From NCBI RefSeq assembly GCF_000237325.1, contig NC_017542.1, forward strand, positions 2,239,501 through 2,303,500: DNA of 64,000 nt, given 5' to 3'. The translations under genes and the position numbers were made by a program. This stretch comes from Paenibacillus polymyxa M1. GTDB taxonomy: Bacteria; Bacillota; Bacilli; Paenibacillales; Paenibacillaceae. Positions within the stretch are counted from its first letter, which is position 1. Each line of letters begins with the position of its first letter. This document shows positions 18,734 through 27,625 of the stretch, piece after piece. A model generated the notes under the pieces. It was given only the letters and a program-made list of their open reading frames with translations, was not told the DNA's origin and ran no database searches.

Positions 18734-19300
18734 ATGAAGGCACTGATTGTTATTGATTACACGAAAGATTTTGTGGACGGTAGTCTGCCTGTGGGGCAAC
18801 CCGCAATTGAGCTAGATGAACGGATCACAGCTATTACGCAGGCCTACGTGGATCAAGGGGACTTTGTTGTCATGGCTGTGGATTTACATGAGGAGAACGA
18901 CCTCTATCACCCGGAGAGTAAGCTGTTTTCTCCACATAATATACGTGGAACCAACGGACGACAATTGTATGGTAAACTCCATAGCCTTTATAAGCAACAA
19001 AGTGATCGTATCTATTGGTTGGATAAAACACGGTACAGTGCTTTTGCTGGTACGGATCTGGAACTCAGGTTGCGCGAACGCGGGATTCTGGAAGTTCATT
19101 TGATTGGTGTGTGTACAGATATATGTGTGCTGCATACAGCTGTAGATGCTTACAACAAAGGTTTTGCTATTACCGTATACAAGGACGCTGTGGCGAGCTT
19201 TAATCAGGCGGGACATGATTGGGCTTTGGGCCATTTTGAGGGAAGTCTTGGAGCCACGGTGCGGTCGGCTGAAGATACGCTTTTGCTCCAGAAGAAGTAA
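18734..19300 (+). CDS. pncA: Nicotinamidase (isochorismatase family)
   Basis: 188 residues with the catalytic triad Asp (VIDYTKDF), Lys (DKTRYSAF) and Cys (GVCTDICVLHT), plus the metal ligands D/H in AVDLHEEND and SPHNI. It deamidates nicotinamide to nicotinate for NAD salvage. It lies 67 bases after the NrtR-like gene with ribosome site AAGGAG and just before pncB, which uses its product. Confidence 0.93.
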   Translation: MKALIVIDYTKDFVDGSLPVGQPAIELDERITAITQAYVDQGDFVVMAVDLHEENDLYHPESKLFSPHNIRGTNGRQLYGKLHSLYKQQSDRIYWLDKTRYSAFAGTDLELRLRERGILEVHLIGVCTDICVLHTAVDAYNKGFAITVYKDAVASFNQAGHDWALGHFEGSLGATVRSAEDTLLLQKK

Positions 19301-19419
19301 AATAACTGAACGATTGTGCACCAATGTCCGATAACAAATTAGAGCCGGATATTGCTGAATCTGGGCAGATAAGACGGTATGCCGTCACCAATCCAGGGAC
19401 AGTCAGAGAGGATGATACG

Positions 19420-20883
19420 ATGAAGTCAACGAGCCTCGCATTACATACAGATAAATATCAGATTAATATGATGTACGCCCACTGGGTGAACGGAAGTCAC
19501 CAACGTAAAGCTGTGTTCGAGGCGTATTTTCGTAAGCTTCCTTTTGGCAATGGATATGCCGTGTTTGCTGGTCTGGAACGCATTGTGAATTACATTTCAA
19601 ACTTGCGGTTTGCAGAAGAGGACATTCGCTATCTGTCAGAGCAGGAGGAAAAGTACGATCCCATGTTCATGGAGGCATTGCGCCAGTTTAAGTTTAGCGG
19701 AACGGTCCACTCGATGAAGGAAGGAGCGCTTGTTTTTCCGAATGAGCCTCTGGTACGTGTTGAAGGAACCATTATGGAAACGCAGCTTGTCGAGACGGCA
19801 TTGTTGAATTTTATGAATTACCAGACACTCATTGCGACAAAAGCATCACGTATCAAACAGGTGGCAAGTGACGATACACTGCTCGAATTTGGCACACGAC
19901 GTGCGCAGGAGGCAGATGCAGCTATTTGGGGAGCACGTGCTGCTTATGTTGCAGGTTTCGATGCGACTTCTAATATGCTGGCAGGCGAACACTTTGGGAT
20001 TCCGACAAAAGGGACACATGCCCATTCATGGGTACAAACCTTTATGACGGAGCAAGAGGCGTTCGACGTGTATGCGAAGGTTTTGCCAGATCAGGTTACG
20101 CTACTGGTAGATACCTTTGACACGCTGGAGAGCGGTGTTCCCCATGCGATTCGGACAGCAAAGATGCTGGAGAGTCAAGGCAAGCGTATGAATGCCATCC
20201 GTTTGGATAGCGGTGATTTGGCTTATCTATCTATTCAGGCACGGGAAATGCTGGATGCTGAAGGTTTGGATTACGTACAAATTGTAGCTTCCAACGATTT
20301 GGATGAAAATACGATTTTCAATCTAAAAGCCCAAGGTGCACGTATTGATGTGTGGGGTGTAGGAACACAGCTGATTACAGCTTCAGATCAACCTTCACTG
20401 GGCGGAGTGTACAAGCTGGTTGAGCGGGAAGTGGACGGTGAAATGTTGCCGACGATTAAGATCTCGGGTAACCCGGAAAAAGTATCTACACCAGGTAAAA
20501 AGGATGTATACCGCATTGTGGATAAGAAGAAAGGGAGAGCTGTAGCTGATTACATTTCTTTCCCGGATGAAGAACGTCCGCGTAATGGTAAGCGCCTGAA
20601 GCTGTTTAACCCTTTGCATCCATATATGAAGAAGTATGTAGAAAATTACGAAGCTGTACCGATGCTTGAACCTATTTTTGTAAATGGGCAGAAGGTATAC
20701 GAGCTTCCTGAACTGGATGAAATTCGTGCCTATCATGCATCACAGTTGAAACTGTTTTGGCCAGAATATTTGCGGAAGCTGAACCCTGAAATTTATCGCG
20801 TAAATCTTAGTGAGAAGGTATGGGAGCTGAAGCAAAAGCTGATTGACAGCTACATGCAGCCCGAAGTTGAAGAAAAGGAATAA
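19420..20883 (+). CDS. pncB: Nicotinate phosphoribosyltransferase
   Basis: 487 residues. It condenses nicotinate with PRPP to give nicotinate mononucleotide. It begins LALHTDKYQINMMYAHW and carries the phosphoribosyl-binding region EFGTRRAQEADAAI and the VGTQL segment. ATG 19420 follows AGAGAGGATGATACG. The in-frame ATG at 19324 would add a nonconserved 32-residue leader and lacks a site. It forms a two-step salvage operon with pncA and ends at a terminator. Confidence 0.95.
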   Translation: MKSTSLALHTDKYQINMMYAHWVNGSHQRKAVFEAYFRKLPFGNGYAVFAGLERIVNYISNLRFAEEDIRYLSEQEEKYDPMFMEALRQFKFSGTVHSMKEGALVFPNEPLVRVEGTIMETQLVETALLNFMNYQTLIATKASRIKQVASDDTLLEFGTRRAQEADAAIWGARAAYVAGFDATSNMLAGEHFGIPTKGTHAHSWVQTFMTEQEAFDVYAKVLPDQVTLLVDTFDTLESGVPHAIRTAKMLESQGKRMNAIRLDSGDLAYLSIQAREMLDAEGLDYVQIVASNDLDENTIFNLKAQGARIDVWGVGTQLITASDQPSLGGVYKLVEREVDGEMLPTIKISGNPEKVSTPGKKDVYRIVDKKKGRAVADYISFPDEERPRNGKRLKLFNPLHPYMKKYVENYEAVPMLEPIFVNGQKVYELPELDEIRAYHASQLKLFWPEYLRKLNPEIYRVNLSEKVWELKQKLIDSYMQPEVEEKE

Positions 20884-20889
20884 TGTGAA

Positions 20890-20924
20890 GAGGCACCTCA
20901 TCTATGTATGGGGTGCCTTTTTTG
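20890..20924 (+). terminator. Intrinsic terminator after pncB
   Basis: AGGCACC and GGTGCCT stem, followed by TTTTTTG; it also separates the convergent moaB gene. Confidence 0.8.
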
Positions 20925-20947
20925 TATCTGCATGTGTAAATAGGAGC

Positions 20948-21463
20948 TTATTTATAAATTTCTCTCATTACATGACGCAGCTCAGGGACAATAATGCGTT
21001 CCATTGCCAAACGAACGGCTCCGCGGGAGCCAGGCATAGAAAACACAGCTGTCTGGCCCACAGTGCCCGCTACAGCCCGGCTTAATATAGCTGCTGATCC
21101 AATGTCCTCAGCAAAGCTTAAGTAACGGAAGATTTCTCCAAACCCAGGTAGTTCCTTATCCAGTAGAGAGGAGACGGCTTCATACGTAGTATCACGCGGA
21201 GAGATGCCAGTACCACCTGTTAAAAGTACAGCCTCGATGTCCTCATGTGCCGCAGCTTCGGCTACCAACTGCCGGATTCCTTCATAGTCGTCCTTGACGA
21301 TAACATATCGAACAACCTTGTACCCATTCGTTTCTAGTAGTTCCTTGAGCAGTCGTCCCCCAGTATCGGTTTCCATGGTACGTGTATCCGAGACGGTCAC
21401 GACCATGCAGTTAACCTGTTGCGGAGATTCCTGTCGGTGCTCCTCTACAGATGTTATATTCAT
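20948..21463 (-). CDS. moaB: Molybdenum cofactor biosynthesis protein MoaB/MogA family
   Basis: About 171 residues with the molybdopterin-binding motifs VTVSDTRTMETDTGG, LLTGGTGISPRD and SMPGSRGAVRLAM. The family adenylylates molybdopterin. ATG 21463 is preferred because the earlier GTG (21475) overlaps the AAGGAG site. It stands alone; no other Mo-cofactor genes are in the window. Confidence 0.92.
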   Translation of the reverse strand: MNITSVEEHRQESPQQVNCMVVTVSDTRTMETDTGGRLLKELLETNGYKVVRYVIVKDDYEGIRQLVAEAAAHEDIEAVLLTGGTGISPRDTTYEAVSSLLDKELPGFGEIFRYLSFAEDIGSAAILSRAVAGTVGQTAVFSMPGSRGAVRLAMERIIVPELRHVMREIYK

Positions 21464-21726
21464 TACAATGTTCACTCCTTGATCAGTGGTTAAGCATACT
21501 CTTTTTTTACAATAGAGGAATGACAGACTGGATGCAAGTCAGAAACGAAGGCTAAAAAGTTATGTGATTAATATCCTTGCGCTTACACCTTGGAATATAG
21601 TACACTTCCTTACATAAGTCGGGATTTTCTGGGTTTATTTTGTTGAAAGCGCGAACATAAAATGATTAATTTCAAGGTTCAGCGGGTAATAGTACAGCAG
21701 GATCAACAACTGGGAGGTAATGTATT

Positions 21727-22056
21727 ATGAATCATTCATACCAAAAATGCGTGGATGCTTGCCTGGAATGTATGAACGCTTGCAATGTATGCTATGTAGC
21801 AAGTTTGAAGGAATATGATCTAGCTATGCTGCGTGAATGTATTCGAGTGAGTAGGGAATGCGCAGAGATATGTGGGTTTGCTTCTCAAATGTTGCAGCGC
21901 GGAACGGATTTTGCCGAGGAAATCTGTGAGCTATGTGCCAAAGCCTGTGAGGTATGTGCTGCTGAATGCAGCAAGCATTCCCATAATCATTGCAAACATT
22001 GTGCAGAAGCCTGCCGTCATTGTGTTGAGGCCTGTCGCCAATTGGTGGCAGTGTAA
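21727..22056 (+). CDS. Four-helix bundle Cys-rich (DUF326-type) putative copper-binding protein
   Basis: 109 residues with about 18 cysteines in repeated CxxxC and CxxCxxxC patterns (CVDACLECMNACNVCY, CELCAKACEVCAAEC, HCAEACRHCVEAC). This is the DUF326/Csp-like four-helix bundle family. Characterised Csp proteins store Cu(I) along the bundle core. No signal peptide is visible, so a cytosolic (Csp3-like) location is inferred. It has a strong GGGAGGT ribosome site. Confidence 0.85.
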   Translation: MNHSYQKCVDACLECMNACNVCYVASLKEYDLAMLRECIRVSRECAEICGFASQMLQRGTDFAEEICELCAKACEVCAAECSKHSHNHCKHCAEACRHCVEACRQLVAV

Positions 22057-22096
22057 TTACATATACAGAACTAGTCCCTGAAGAGGGAATAAAAGG

Positions 22097-22125
22097 TTGC
22101 TTTCTACTAAATAGGTTTGTATAAT
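22097..22125 (+). promoter_or_regulatory. Promoter of the argS T-box transcript
   Basis: TTGCTT, 17-base spacer, perfect TATAAT; the expected start is near 22132, right at the T-box 5' end. Confidence 0.75.
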
Positions 22126-22130
22126 GGTGG

Positions 22131-22425
22131 GAATTAACGTCAAGGAACGGGAGAGTAGCAACGGAACCGTATCATTACAGCGAGCCGGAAAAGGTGGAAG
22201 CCGGTATGAAATCCGATGTGAAGCGCACCCGGGAGACGGTTGATCCAACGATAAGAGCTTCTAGTAGATCAGCCCGGCAGACACCGTTATTTGTCAATGG
22301 AGTGAAATCGCGATTTTGTGTAAGCTAGCTTTAGCTATACAACCGATTTACGAAGAGTGGTACCGCGGGATATCGAAGTTCTCGTCTCTTGATTATATCA
22401 AGAGGCGAGGGCTTTTTTTGTTAGA
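22131..22425 (+). promoter_or_regulatory. T-box riboswitch, Arg (CGC) specifier, controlling argS
   Basis: Stem I begins GGGAGAGTAGCAACGG (AGTA motif). Its distal part has GAGCCGG, GGTGG and AAGCCGG. The specifier follows GTGAAG as CGC at 22224-22226, an Arg codon. The T-box sequence GAGTGGTACCGCGGG lies at about 22355, and the terminator stem (CTCGTCTCTTGA with TCAAGAGGCGAG, then TTTTTTT) ends the leader. Uncharged tRNA-Arg binding would favour the antiterminator and argS expression. Confidence 0.93.
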
Positions 22426-22451
22426 TCTTATAAAAAGAAGGAGAGAGGAAC

Positions 22452-24176
22452 ATGTTGTTGATGATTGCTACCCAAGCTATTGTAGCTCATACGGGCTTGG
22501 AGGAGAAAGAAGTTTTATCTTTATTCGAGGTGCCTCCGCAGCCTGAATGGGGAGATGTGGCGTTTCCCTGTTTTGCGCTGGCTAAAAAATTTCGAAAGTC
22601 TCCACAGCATATTGCAATGGAATTGGCAGAGCTAGTAAGCCATGAAGCGGGTCTAACTGCTTCAGCATCGGGTGCCTATGTAAATATTACATTGGATCGA
22701 TCTGTTCATATTCCACCGATGCTTGCTGAATTGAGCAAGGCTGAGTTTCTCAAGCCCAATACCGGATATGGACAGCGAGTAGTGATTGATATGTCTTCGC
22801 CCAATATTGCCAAACCATTTGGTATCGGTCATCTTCGCTCTACTGTTATTGGTGCCGCCTTGTATCGCATACTTGGTGAAACCGGATATGTGCCGATTAG
22901 TGTGAATCATCTAGGGGATTGGGGGACACAATTTGGCAAGCAAATTGCGGCCTATAAAAGATGGGGCAATGAGGAGCAGCTACAACATGATCCGATCGGG
23001 GAATCGTTGAAGCTATATGTCCGTTTTCATCAGGAGGCCGAGCATGATCCGTCTTTGGAGGAGGAAGGCCGCGAGTGGTTCCGACGTTTGGAGCAGGGGG
23101 ATACTGAGGCTCAACAGCTGTGGGAGTTTTTTGTTGAAGTCAGTCTGAGTGAATTTGACCGTATGTACCAACGTCTTAACATTTCGTTTGACCATGTGTT
23201 GGGGGAAAGTTTTTACAATGATAAGATGCAGGCAGTTGTTGCCCAATTAAGAGCAAAAGGACTGCTGGAAGAAAGTGATGGAGCACTTGTGGTTCGTCTG
23301 GAAGACGAGCAACTGCCGCCGTGTCTAATTTTGAAAAAAGATGGTACTACCATTTATCCCACCCGTGATCTGGCAACAGCGATTTATCGTCATGAAGTGA
23401 TGAAGGCTGATCGCCTGCTGTACGTCGTTGGCGGGGAACAGAAGTTACATTTCCAACAGGTATTTGCGGTGCTGAAGCATGCAGGGGAGATATGGGCCGA
23501 GCAATGTGAGCATGTACCGTTTGGTTTAATGCGGTTTGCAGGCAAAAAAATGTCCACAAGACGCGGCAAGGTGGTGAAACTGGAGGAAGTGCTGGATGAA
23601 GCTGTAGCGCGTGCTCAAGCCATCATTACGGAGAAAAATCCCAATTTGCTGGAGCAACAGGCAATAGCTGAAGACGTTGGCATCGGAGCGATTATTTTTG
23701 GCGATTTAAAAAATAACCGTCTGAATGAAGTGGATTTTTCGTTAGAGGAGGCACTGACCTTTGAAGGTGAGACTGGCCCTTATGTGCAGTATACTCATGC
23801 GCGCATACGCAGTCTTTTGGAGAAAGCTCGCGCCCGCTCTGATGTTGATTCTAATTCCAGTGACAACGTCCTTGCCCAAGACGGGCATTCTCCTGATTTG
23901 AATATCGTTTCGGATGAAATGCTGGGTGACGCAGGATGGGCGCTGCTTAAGCAGTTGGATCGCTATCACGGACAGCTAATACGTGCTGCTAGGCAACTGG
24001 AACCTTCAGTTATTGCGAGATTTGCATTAGATACAGCACAAGCGTTCAACCGTTTTTATGCTAAGGAAAGGATTGTCGATGGTGGACAATGGCGCATTCA
24101 GTTGGCGGAACAGACTGCGGATATGCTGGCAAGTACACTGCGACTTCTTGGACTGAAAGCCCCTAACCGGATGTAA
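22452..24176 (+). CDS. argS: Arginyl-tRNA synthetase
   Basis: 574 residues, class I synthetase. The N-terminal additional domain is followed by the HIGH-equivalent FGIGHLRST (~residue 122). The KMSKS-equivalent is KKMSTRRGK, and the C-terminal anticodon-binding DALR domain ends in LKAPNRM. It charges tRNA-Arg. The preceding T-box with a CGC specifier independently supports the amino-acid assignment. A low-complexity insertion (SDVDSNSSDN) lies around residue 460. Confidence 0.96.
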   Translation: MLLMIATQAIVAHTGLEEKEVLSLFEVPPQPEWGDVAFPCFALAKKFRKSPQHIAMELAELVSHEAGLTASASGAYVNITLDRSVHIPPMLAELSKAEFLKPNTGYGQRVVIDMSSPNIAKPFGIGHLRSTVIGAALYRILGETGYVPISVNHLGDWGTQFGKQIAAYKRWGNEEQLQHDPIGESLKLYVRFHQEAEHDPSLEEEGREWFRRLEQGDTEAQQLWEFFVEVSLSEFDRMYQRLNISFDHVLGESFYNDKMQAVVAQLRAKGLLEESDGALVVRLEDEQLPPCLILKKDGTTIYPTRDLATAIYRHEVMKADRLLYVVGGEQKLHFQQVFAVLKHAGEIWAEQCEHVPFGLMRFAGKKMSTRRGKVVKLEEVLDEAVARAQAIITEKNPNLLEQQAIAEDVGIGAIIFGDLKNNRLNEVDFSLEEALTFEGETGPYVQYTHARIRSLLEKARARSDVDSNSSDNVLAQDGHSPDLNIVSDEMLGDAGWALLKQLDRYHGQLIRAARQLEPSVIARFALDTAQAFNRFYAKERIVDGGQWRIQLAEQTADMLASTLRLLGLKAPNRM

Positions 24177-24452
24177 GCTACCACAAGTGGGTATTTTTGT
24201 TAGGTACACTGCTGCTTTTGCTAGCTAAATTACTGCGAGTCAGCTCTTTTTCTCTAAAAGGTGCTACAAAAGGAAAACTGTCATAGACACTTTTGGATTT
24301 GCATGGAGATGGTGAGCAGAAAAGAGCAAGACGGGTTACACTATTCGCATGGTATTCCATTGTTTTGCAACCAATTTGTGCATATTTGAAACATTTGATG
24401 GTTTTATTGCGTCCGTAAGTATAGAAGCAAAGTAAACATGGAGGTGTATCTC

Positions 24453-25421
24453 ATGATTAAAAATAAAAGCGTGGCAGCTGCGCTGCTTGTCGTCTGTTCA
24501 TTGGCTGTGGCTACGTCGGCTTCTGCTTTTCGTGATATAAAGGGAGCTGAGCAGGAGAAGATCGTAAGTTCACTTCAGGACAAAGGAATTATTCAAGGGA
24601 TAACCAAGGATAAATTTGCACCAGATCAAACACTCACGTATGCACAAGGAGTACACTTGGTTGTTCGTGCGATGGATCTTCAGGTTATGCCTGATTTCAC
24701 AACGGGCTCCTTTGCAAACATTCCGGCTTCCGCATGGTATGCCGATTCCTACCGGATTGCAGTCCAGCACCAAATCCCTCTGTCACCGGATATTGATCCG
24801 AGCACCCGTATGACAAGGGAACAATTCGCGAATATTCTGTATAAAGCAGTGAGTGCAACAGGTGAATATCCTACGGTCCGTATGTTCATTAATGTAGCAG
24901 ATGGCAAAAAATTAGACCAAAACTCGAACGAAGCAGTGCAATTTCTCCTGTTGACCAAAATTGCAAAATTGGACGAGGAGAGCAACTTTAACCCGGATCG
25001 TAAAGTAACACGGATGGAGGCAGCAGAAATGGTCTACCATGCATCCGAGTTTGTACAAAGTCATAAACCGGTGCAAGCCACTCCGGAAAATCCAGCTGAG
25101 CCTGTAGATCCGGTCCAACAAACCAATATTAGTATGAACATAGAGAAGGCGAATGATCAGCAGAACAAAGTGACCATCACCCGTCTGCAGGCACCTAACC
25201 CAGGATACGGCATTGAAGTGGATCACATCGACTACGTAGATGATACGAATGCAGTCATTTACTACAAGCTGACTAGTCCAAAACCGGGGGAAATGAATAT
25301 TCAAGTCATTACGGATACCCACACCAGTACATTGGTAGACAGTAAGTATAAGGTTACGCTCAAAGCAGTCGATGGAACTGTGCTTCCGCCCACGGGAACA
25401 GGCACGTCTGTAGCTAAATAA
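24453..25421 (+). CDS. Secreted SLH-domain (S-layer homology) protein
   Basis: A signal peptide (MIKNKSVAAALLVV..., cleavage after SASA) precedes about three SLH-like segments (FRDIKGAEQEKIVSSL, FANIPASAWYADSYR, FINVADGKK), then a linker and a C-terminal beta domain. SLH modules bind pyruvylated cell-wall polymer. ATG 24453 follows GGAGGTGTATCTC with good spacing, so the ATG at 24438 is disfavoured. At 322 residues it is a small wall-associated protein of unknown role. It converges with the ABC exporter genes. Confidence 0.85.
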   Translation: MIKNKSVAAALLVVCSLAVATSASAFRDIKGAEQEKIVSSLQDKGIIQGITKDKFAPDQTLTYAQGVHLVVRAMDLQVMPDFTTGSFANIPASAWYADSYRIAVQHQIPLSPDIDPSTRMTREQFANILYKAVSATGEYPTVRMFINVADGKKLDQNSNEAVQFLLLTKIAKLDEESNFNPDRKVTRMEAAEMVYHASEFVQSHKPVQATPENPAEPVDPVQQTNISMNIEKANDQQNKVTITRLQAPNPGYGIEVDHIDYVDDTNAVIYYKLTSPKPGEMNIQVITDTHTSTLVDSKYKVTLKAVDGTVLPPTGTGTSVAK

Positions 25422-25451
25422 AACTTTAAGCCATATGTCAATATATAAAAT

Positions 25452-25497
25452 AAAGCCAGCGAGTTTCCATAAGAATGGGGACCGCTGGCTTTTTCTT
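25452..25497. terminator. Terminator between convergent SLH and bmrD-like genes
   Basis: AAAGCCAGCG and CGCTGGCTTT form a stem with A- and T-runs on either side, so it can act on both strands. Confidence 0.75.
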
Positions 25498-25534
25498 GCT
25501 AAATGTTAATTGTAAGCCCAAGCTCTAGTATCAT

Positions 25535-27625
25535 TTAAGCTTTAAATGCGATTTTGCCTGTAAGTAAGTCATTTTGCGCAGAAGATGTAGCTGAGGAAGA
25601 CGCAGATTCTGCTGCAACCGTTCCTGACTGGAGTTGATACATTTGGAAGTAACGTCCGCCTTGGGCCATAAGCTCGTCATGGCTACCCCGTTCAACAATT
25701 TCACCCCGATGCAGCACCAAAATTTGGTCTGCACTACGAATGGTGGACAAACGGTGGGCAATGATAAAGGTCGTACGTCCCTTTTTAAGCACCTCAAGAG
25801 CAGATTGGATGAGTGCTTCCGTTTCGGTATCAATGTTGGCGGTAGCTTCATCCAGAATTAAAATGGCAGGATCAAAGGCTAACGCGCGAGCAAACGAAAT
25901 AAGCTGGCGTTGCCCGGCGGATAAGGTACTGCCTTTTTCAATAACAGGCTCATCAAATCCTTGGGGCAAATGGGCTAACAGTTTGTCGGCTCCAACGTCA
26001 TGCAGCGCTTTATTTACCTGCTCTCTTGTAATTCTGCTGTCTCCGAGACTGACATTAGAGGCTACCGTGCCTGTGAACAAATATGGATCTTGAAGAACAA
26101 TACCCATATGATGGCGAAGCCATTGCTTAGGAATATTTTTGACAGGCGTTCCGTCAATGGTGATCGTCCCTTTTTGCGGATCATAGAACCGGAATAGCAG
26201 GTTGATAATCGAACTCTTACCTGATCCGGTATGCCCGACAAGGGCAACCGTTTGGCCAGGCTGTGCTGTAAAGGAAATATGCTTAAGCACATCATCCTTT
26301 TTGTAGGCAAAGGAAACGTCGTTAAATTCTACCTGGCCTTTGTAACGCGGCATAGTACCGTCTGTCACCGGCTCTCCAGTTTCGTCCATCAATTCAAATA
26401 CACGTCCTGAGGATACGATGGAAGTATCCAGTACGGCAAGCTGGTTGACCATACCCGTAATAGGTTGGAACAAACGACCCAACACATCGACGAAGGCATA
26501 CAATACCCCTAATGATATCGCACTACCTGTAGTGCCAAGCGCCGCAGATCCAAAATACCACAACACGACAGCGAAGGCGAGGTTTCTCAATACATTGACC
26601 AAATTATGCGAAGTAAAAGCGTTCAAATTCAGCATTTTATTCTGATGCTTCATATAGTCATCATTCAACTCTTCAAACTCTTGCTGTGTTTGTTTCTGAT
26701 GCCGGAATACGCGAATAATGGACATCCCCTGAATGGATTCATTGATAATCGCATTAATCTCACTGAGTCTGGACCGAATGATCGTGTTATAGCGGGTTGC
26801 AACCTTGCGGTACAATATGATCCATAAGATCAGTAACGGTACAATAAATAGAGAGATCAGACCCAGTCTGAAGTCCAGTAAAAAGAGCGCAACATATACC
26901 CCTGTCATCGTTACAATCCCTGAAGTGAAGTTGGAGAGTACAGCCACAAACAAATCTTTGACTGCTTCCGTGTCATTCGTAACACGGGATACGACCTTGC
27001 CTGCGGGTAAGTTATCAAAAAAGTAAACTGGCAAGCGCTGAATGTGTGCGTAGAGATCAAGTCGAAGTTTCTGAATGACCTTGTTCGCCGAGGATTGCAG
27101 CCAGTATGTTTTGCCGAATTCGGCAAAAATCGAAACGACCAAAAAGAAGCAATACCACCCAATCAGCTGAAAGATGCCGGGCATTTCTGGTTTATAAAAG
27201 CTATACAGCTCATCAGCGGTTAAAGCCTTGGCTTTGTAATGAAAGGTGTCGGAGCTGCGTGTCACGGTCAACGTACCGTTCGTAAAGGATCGGTTACCAT
27301 CCGCTACTTGGATAGAGCCATCGACAAATACAAAAGATTTGCCAACTTGTAAAATCCTCGCTTCGCGCCCTTTGGCCTCCCCGGCTTCAAAGCGATCTTC
27401 ACGTTTAAAATGGGTTCCAGCGTAACTTACAGCGCCGTCCACACTAGTCGTCTCATAAAATGGTTTTTCAATAGCGAGCATATGGTCGTCAATCATCGTT
27501 TTGGCGATGAAGGGACCGGCCAGCTCGGCGGCTACTCCAATAGCCAAGGCGATAAGAGCGGCAATAAAACCCGCTTTGCTCGTCAGTGCATACTGGAACA
27601 GTCTTTTGCCGATATTGGGTTTCAT
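25535..27625 (-). CDS. bmrD: ABC exporter half-transporter, BmrD/YheH-like
   Basis: 696 residues: an exporter TMD, then an NBD with Walker A GHTGSGKSS, signature LSAGQ and Walker B LILDEATANID, whose catalytic Glu is intact. A ~100-residue insert between TM1 and TM2 (EKPFYETT to the SFYKPEMPG region) matches the extracytoplasmic domain special to BmrD. Its ATG overlaps the bmrC-like stop as TAATG, implying translational coupling. With its partner it should form a heterodimeric multidrug exporter; substrates are not deducible from sequence. Confidence 0.88.
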   Translation of the reverse strand: MKPNIGKRLFQYALTSKAGFIAALIALAIGVAAELAGPFIAKTMIDDHMLAIEKPFYETTSVDGAVSYAGTHFKREDRFEAGEAKGREARILQVGKSFVFVDGSIQVADGNRSFTNGTLTVTRSSDTFHYKAKALTADELYSFYKPEMPGIFQLIGWYCFFLVVSIFAEFGKTYWLQSSANKVIQKLRLDLYAHIQRLPVYFFDNLPAGKVVSRVTNDTEAVKDLFVAVLSNFTSGIVTMTGVYVALFLLDFRLGLISLFIVPLLILWIILYRKVATRYNTIIRSRLSEINAIINESIQGMSIIRVFRHQKQTQQEFEELNDDYMKHQNKMLNLNAFTSHNLVNVLRNLAFAVVLWYFGSAALGTTGSAISLGVLYAFVDVLGRLFQPITGMVNQLAVLDTSIVSSGRVFELMDETGEPVTDGTMPRYKGQVEFNDVSFAYKKDDVLKHISFTAQPGQTVALVGHTGSGKSSIINLLFRFYDPQKGTITIDGTPVKNIPKQWLRHHMGIVLQDPYLFTGTVASNVSLGDSRITREQVNKALHDVGADKLLAHLPQGFDEPVIEKGSTLSAGQRQLISFARALAFDPAILILDEATANIDTETEALIQSALEVLKKGRTTFIIAHRLSTIRSADQILVLHRGEIVERGSHDELMAQGGRYFQMYQLQSGTVAAESASSSATSSAQNDLLTGKIAFKA

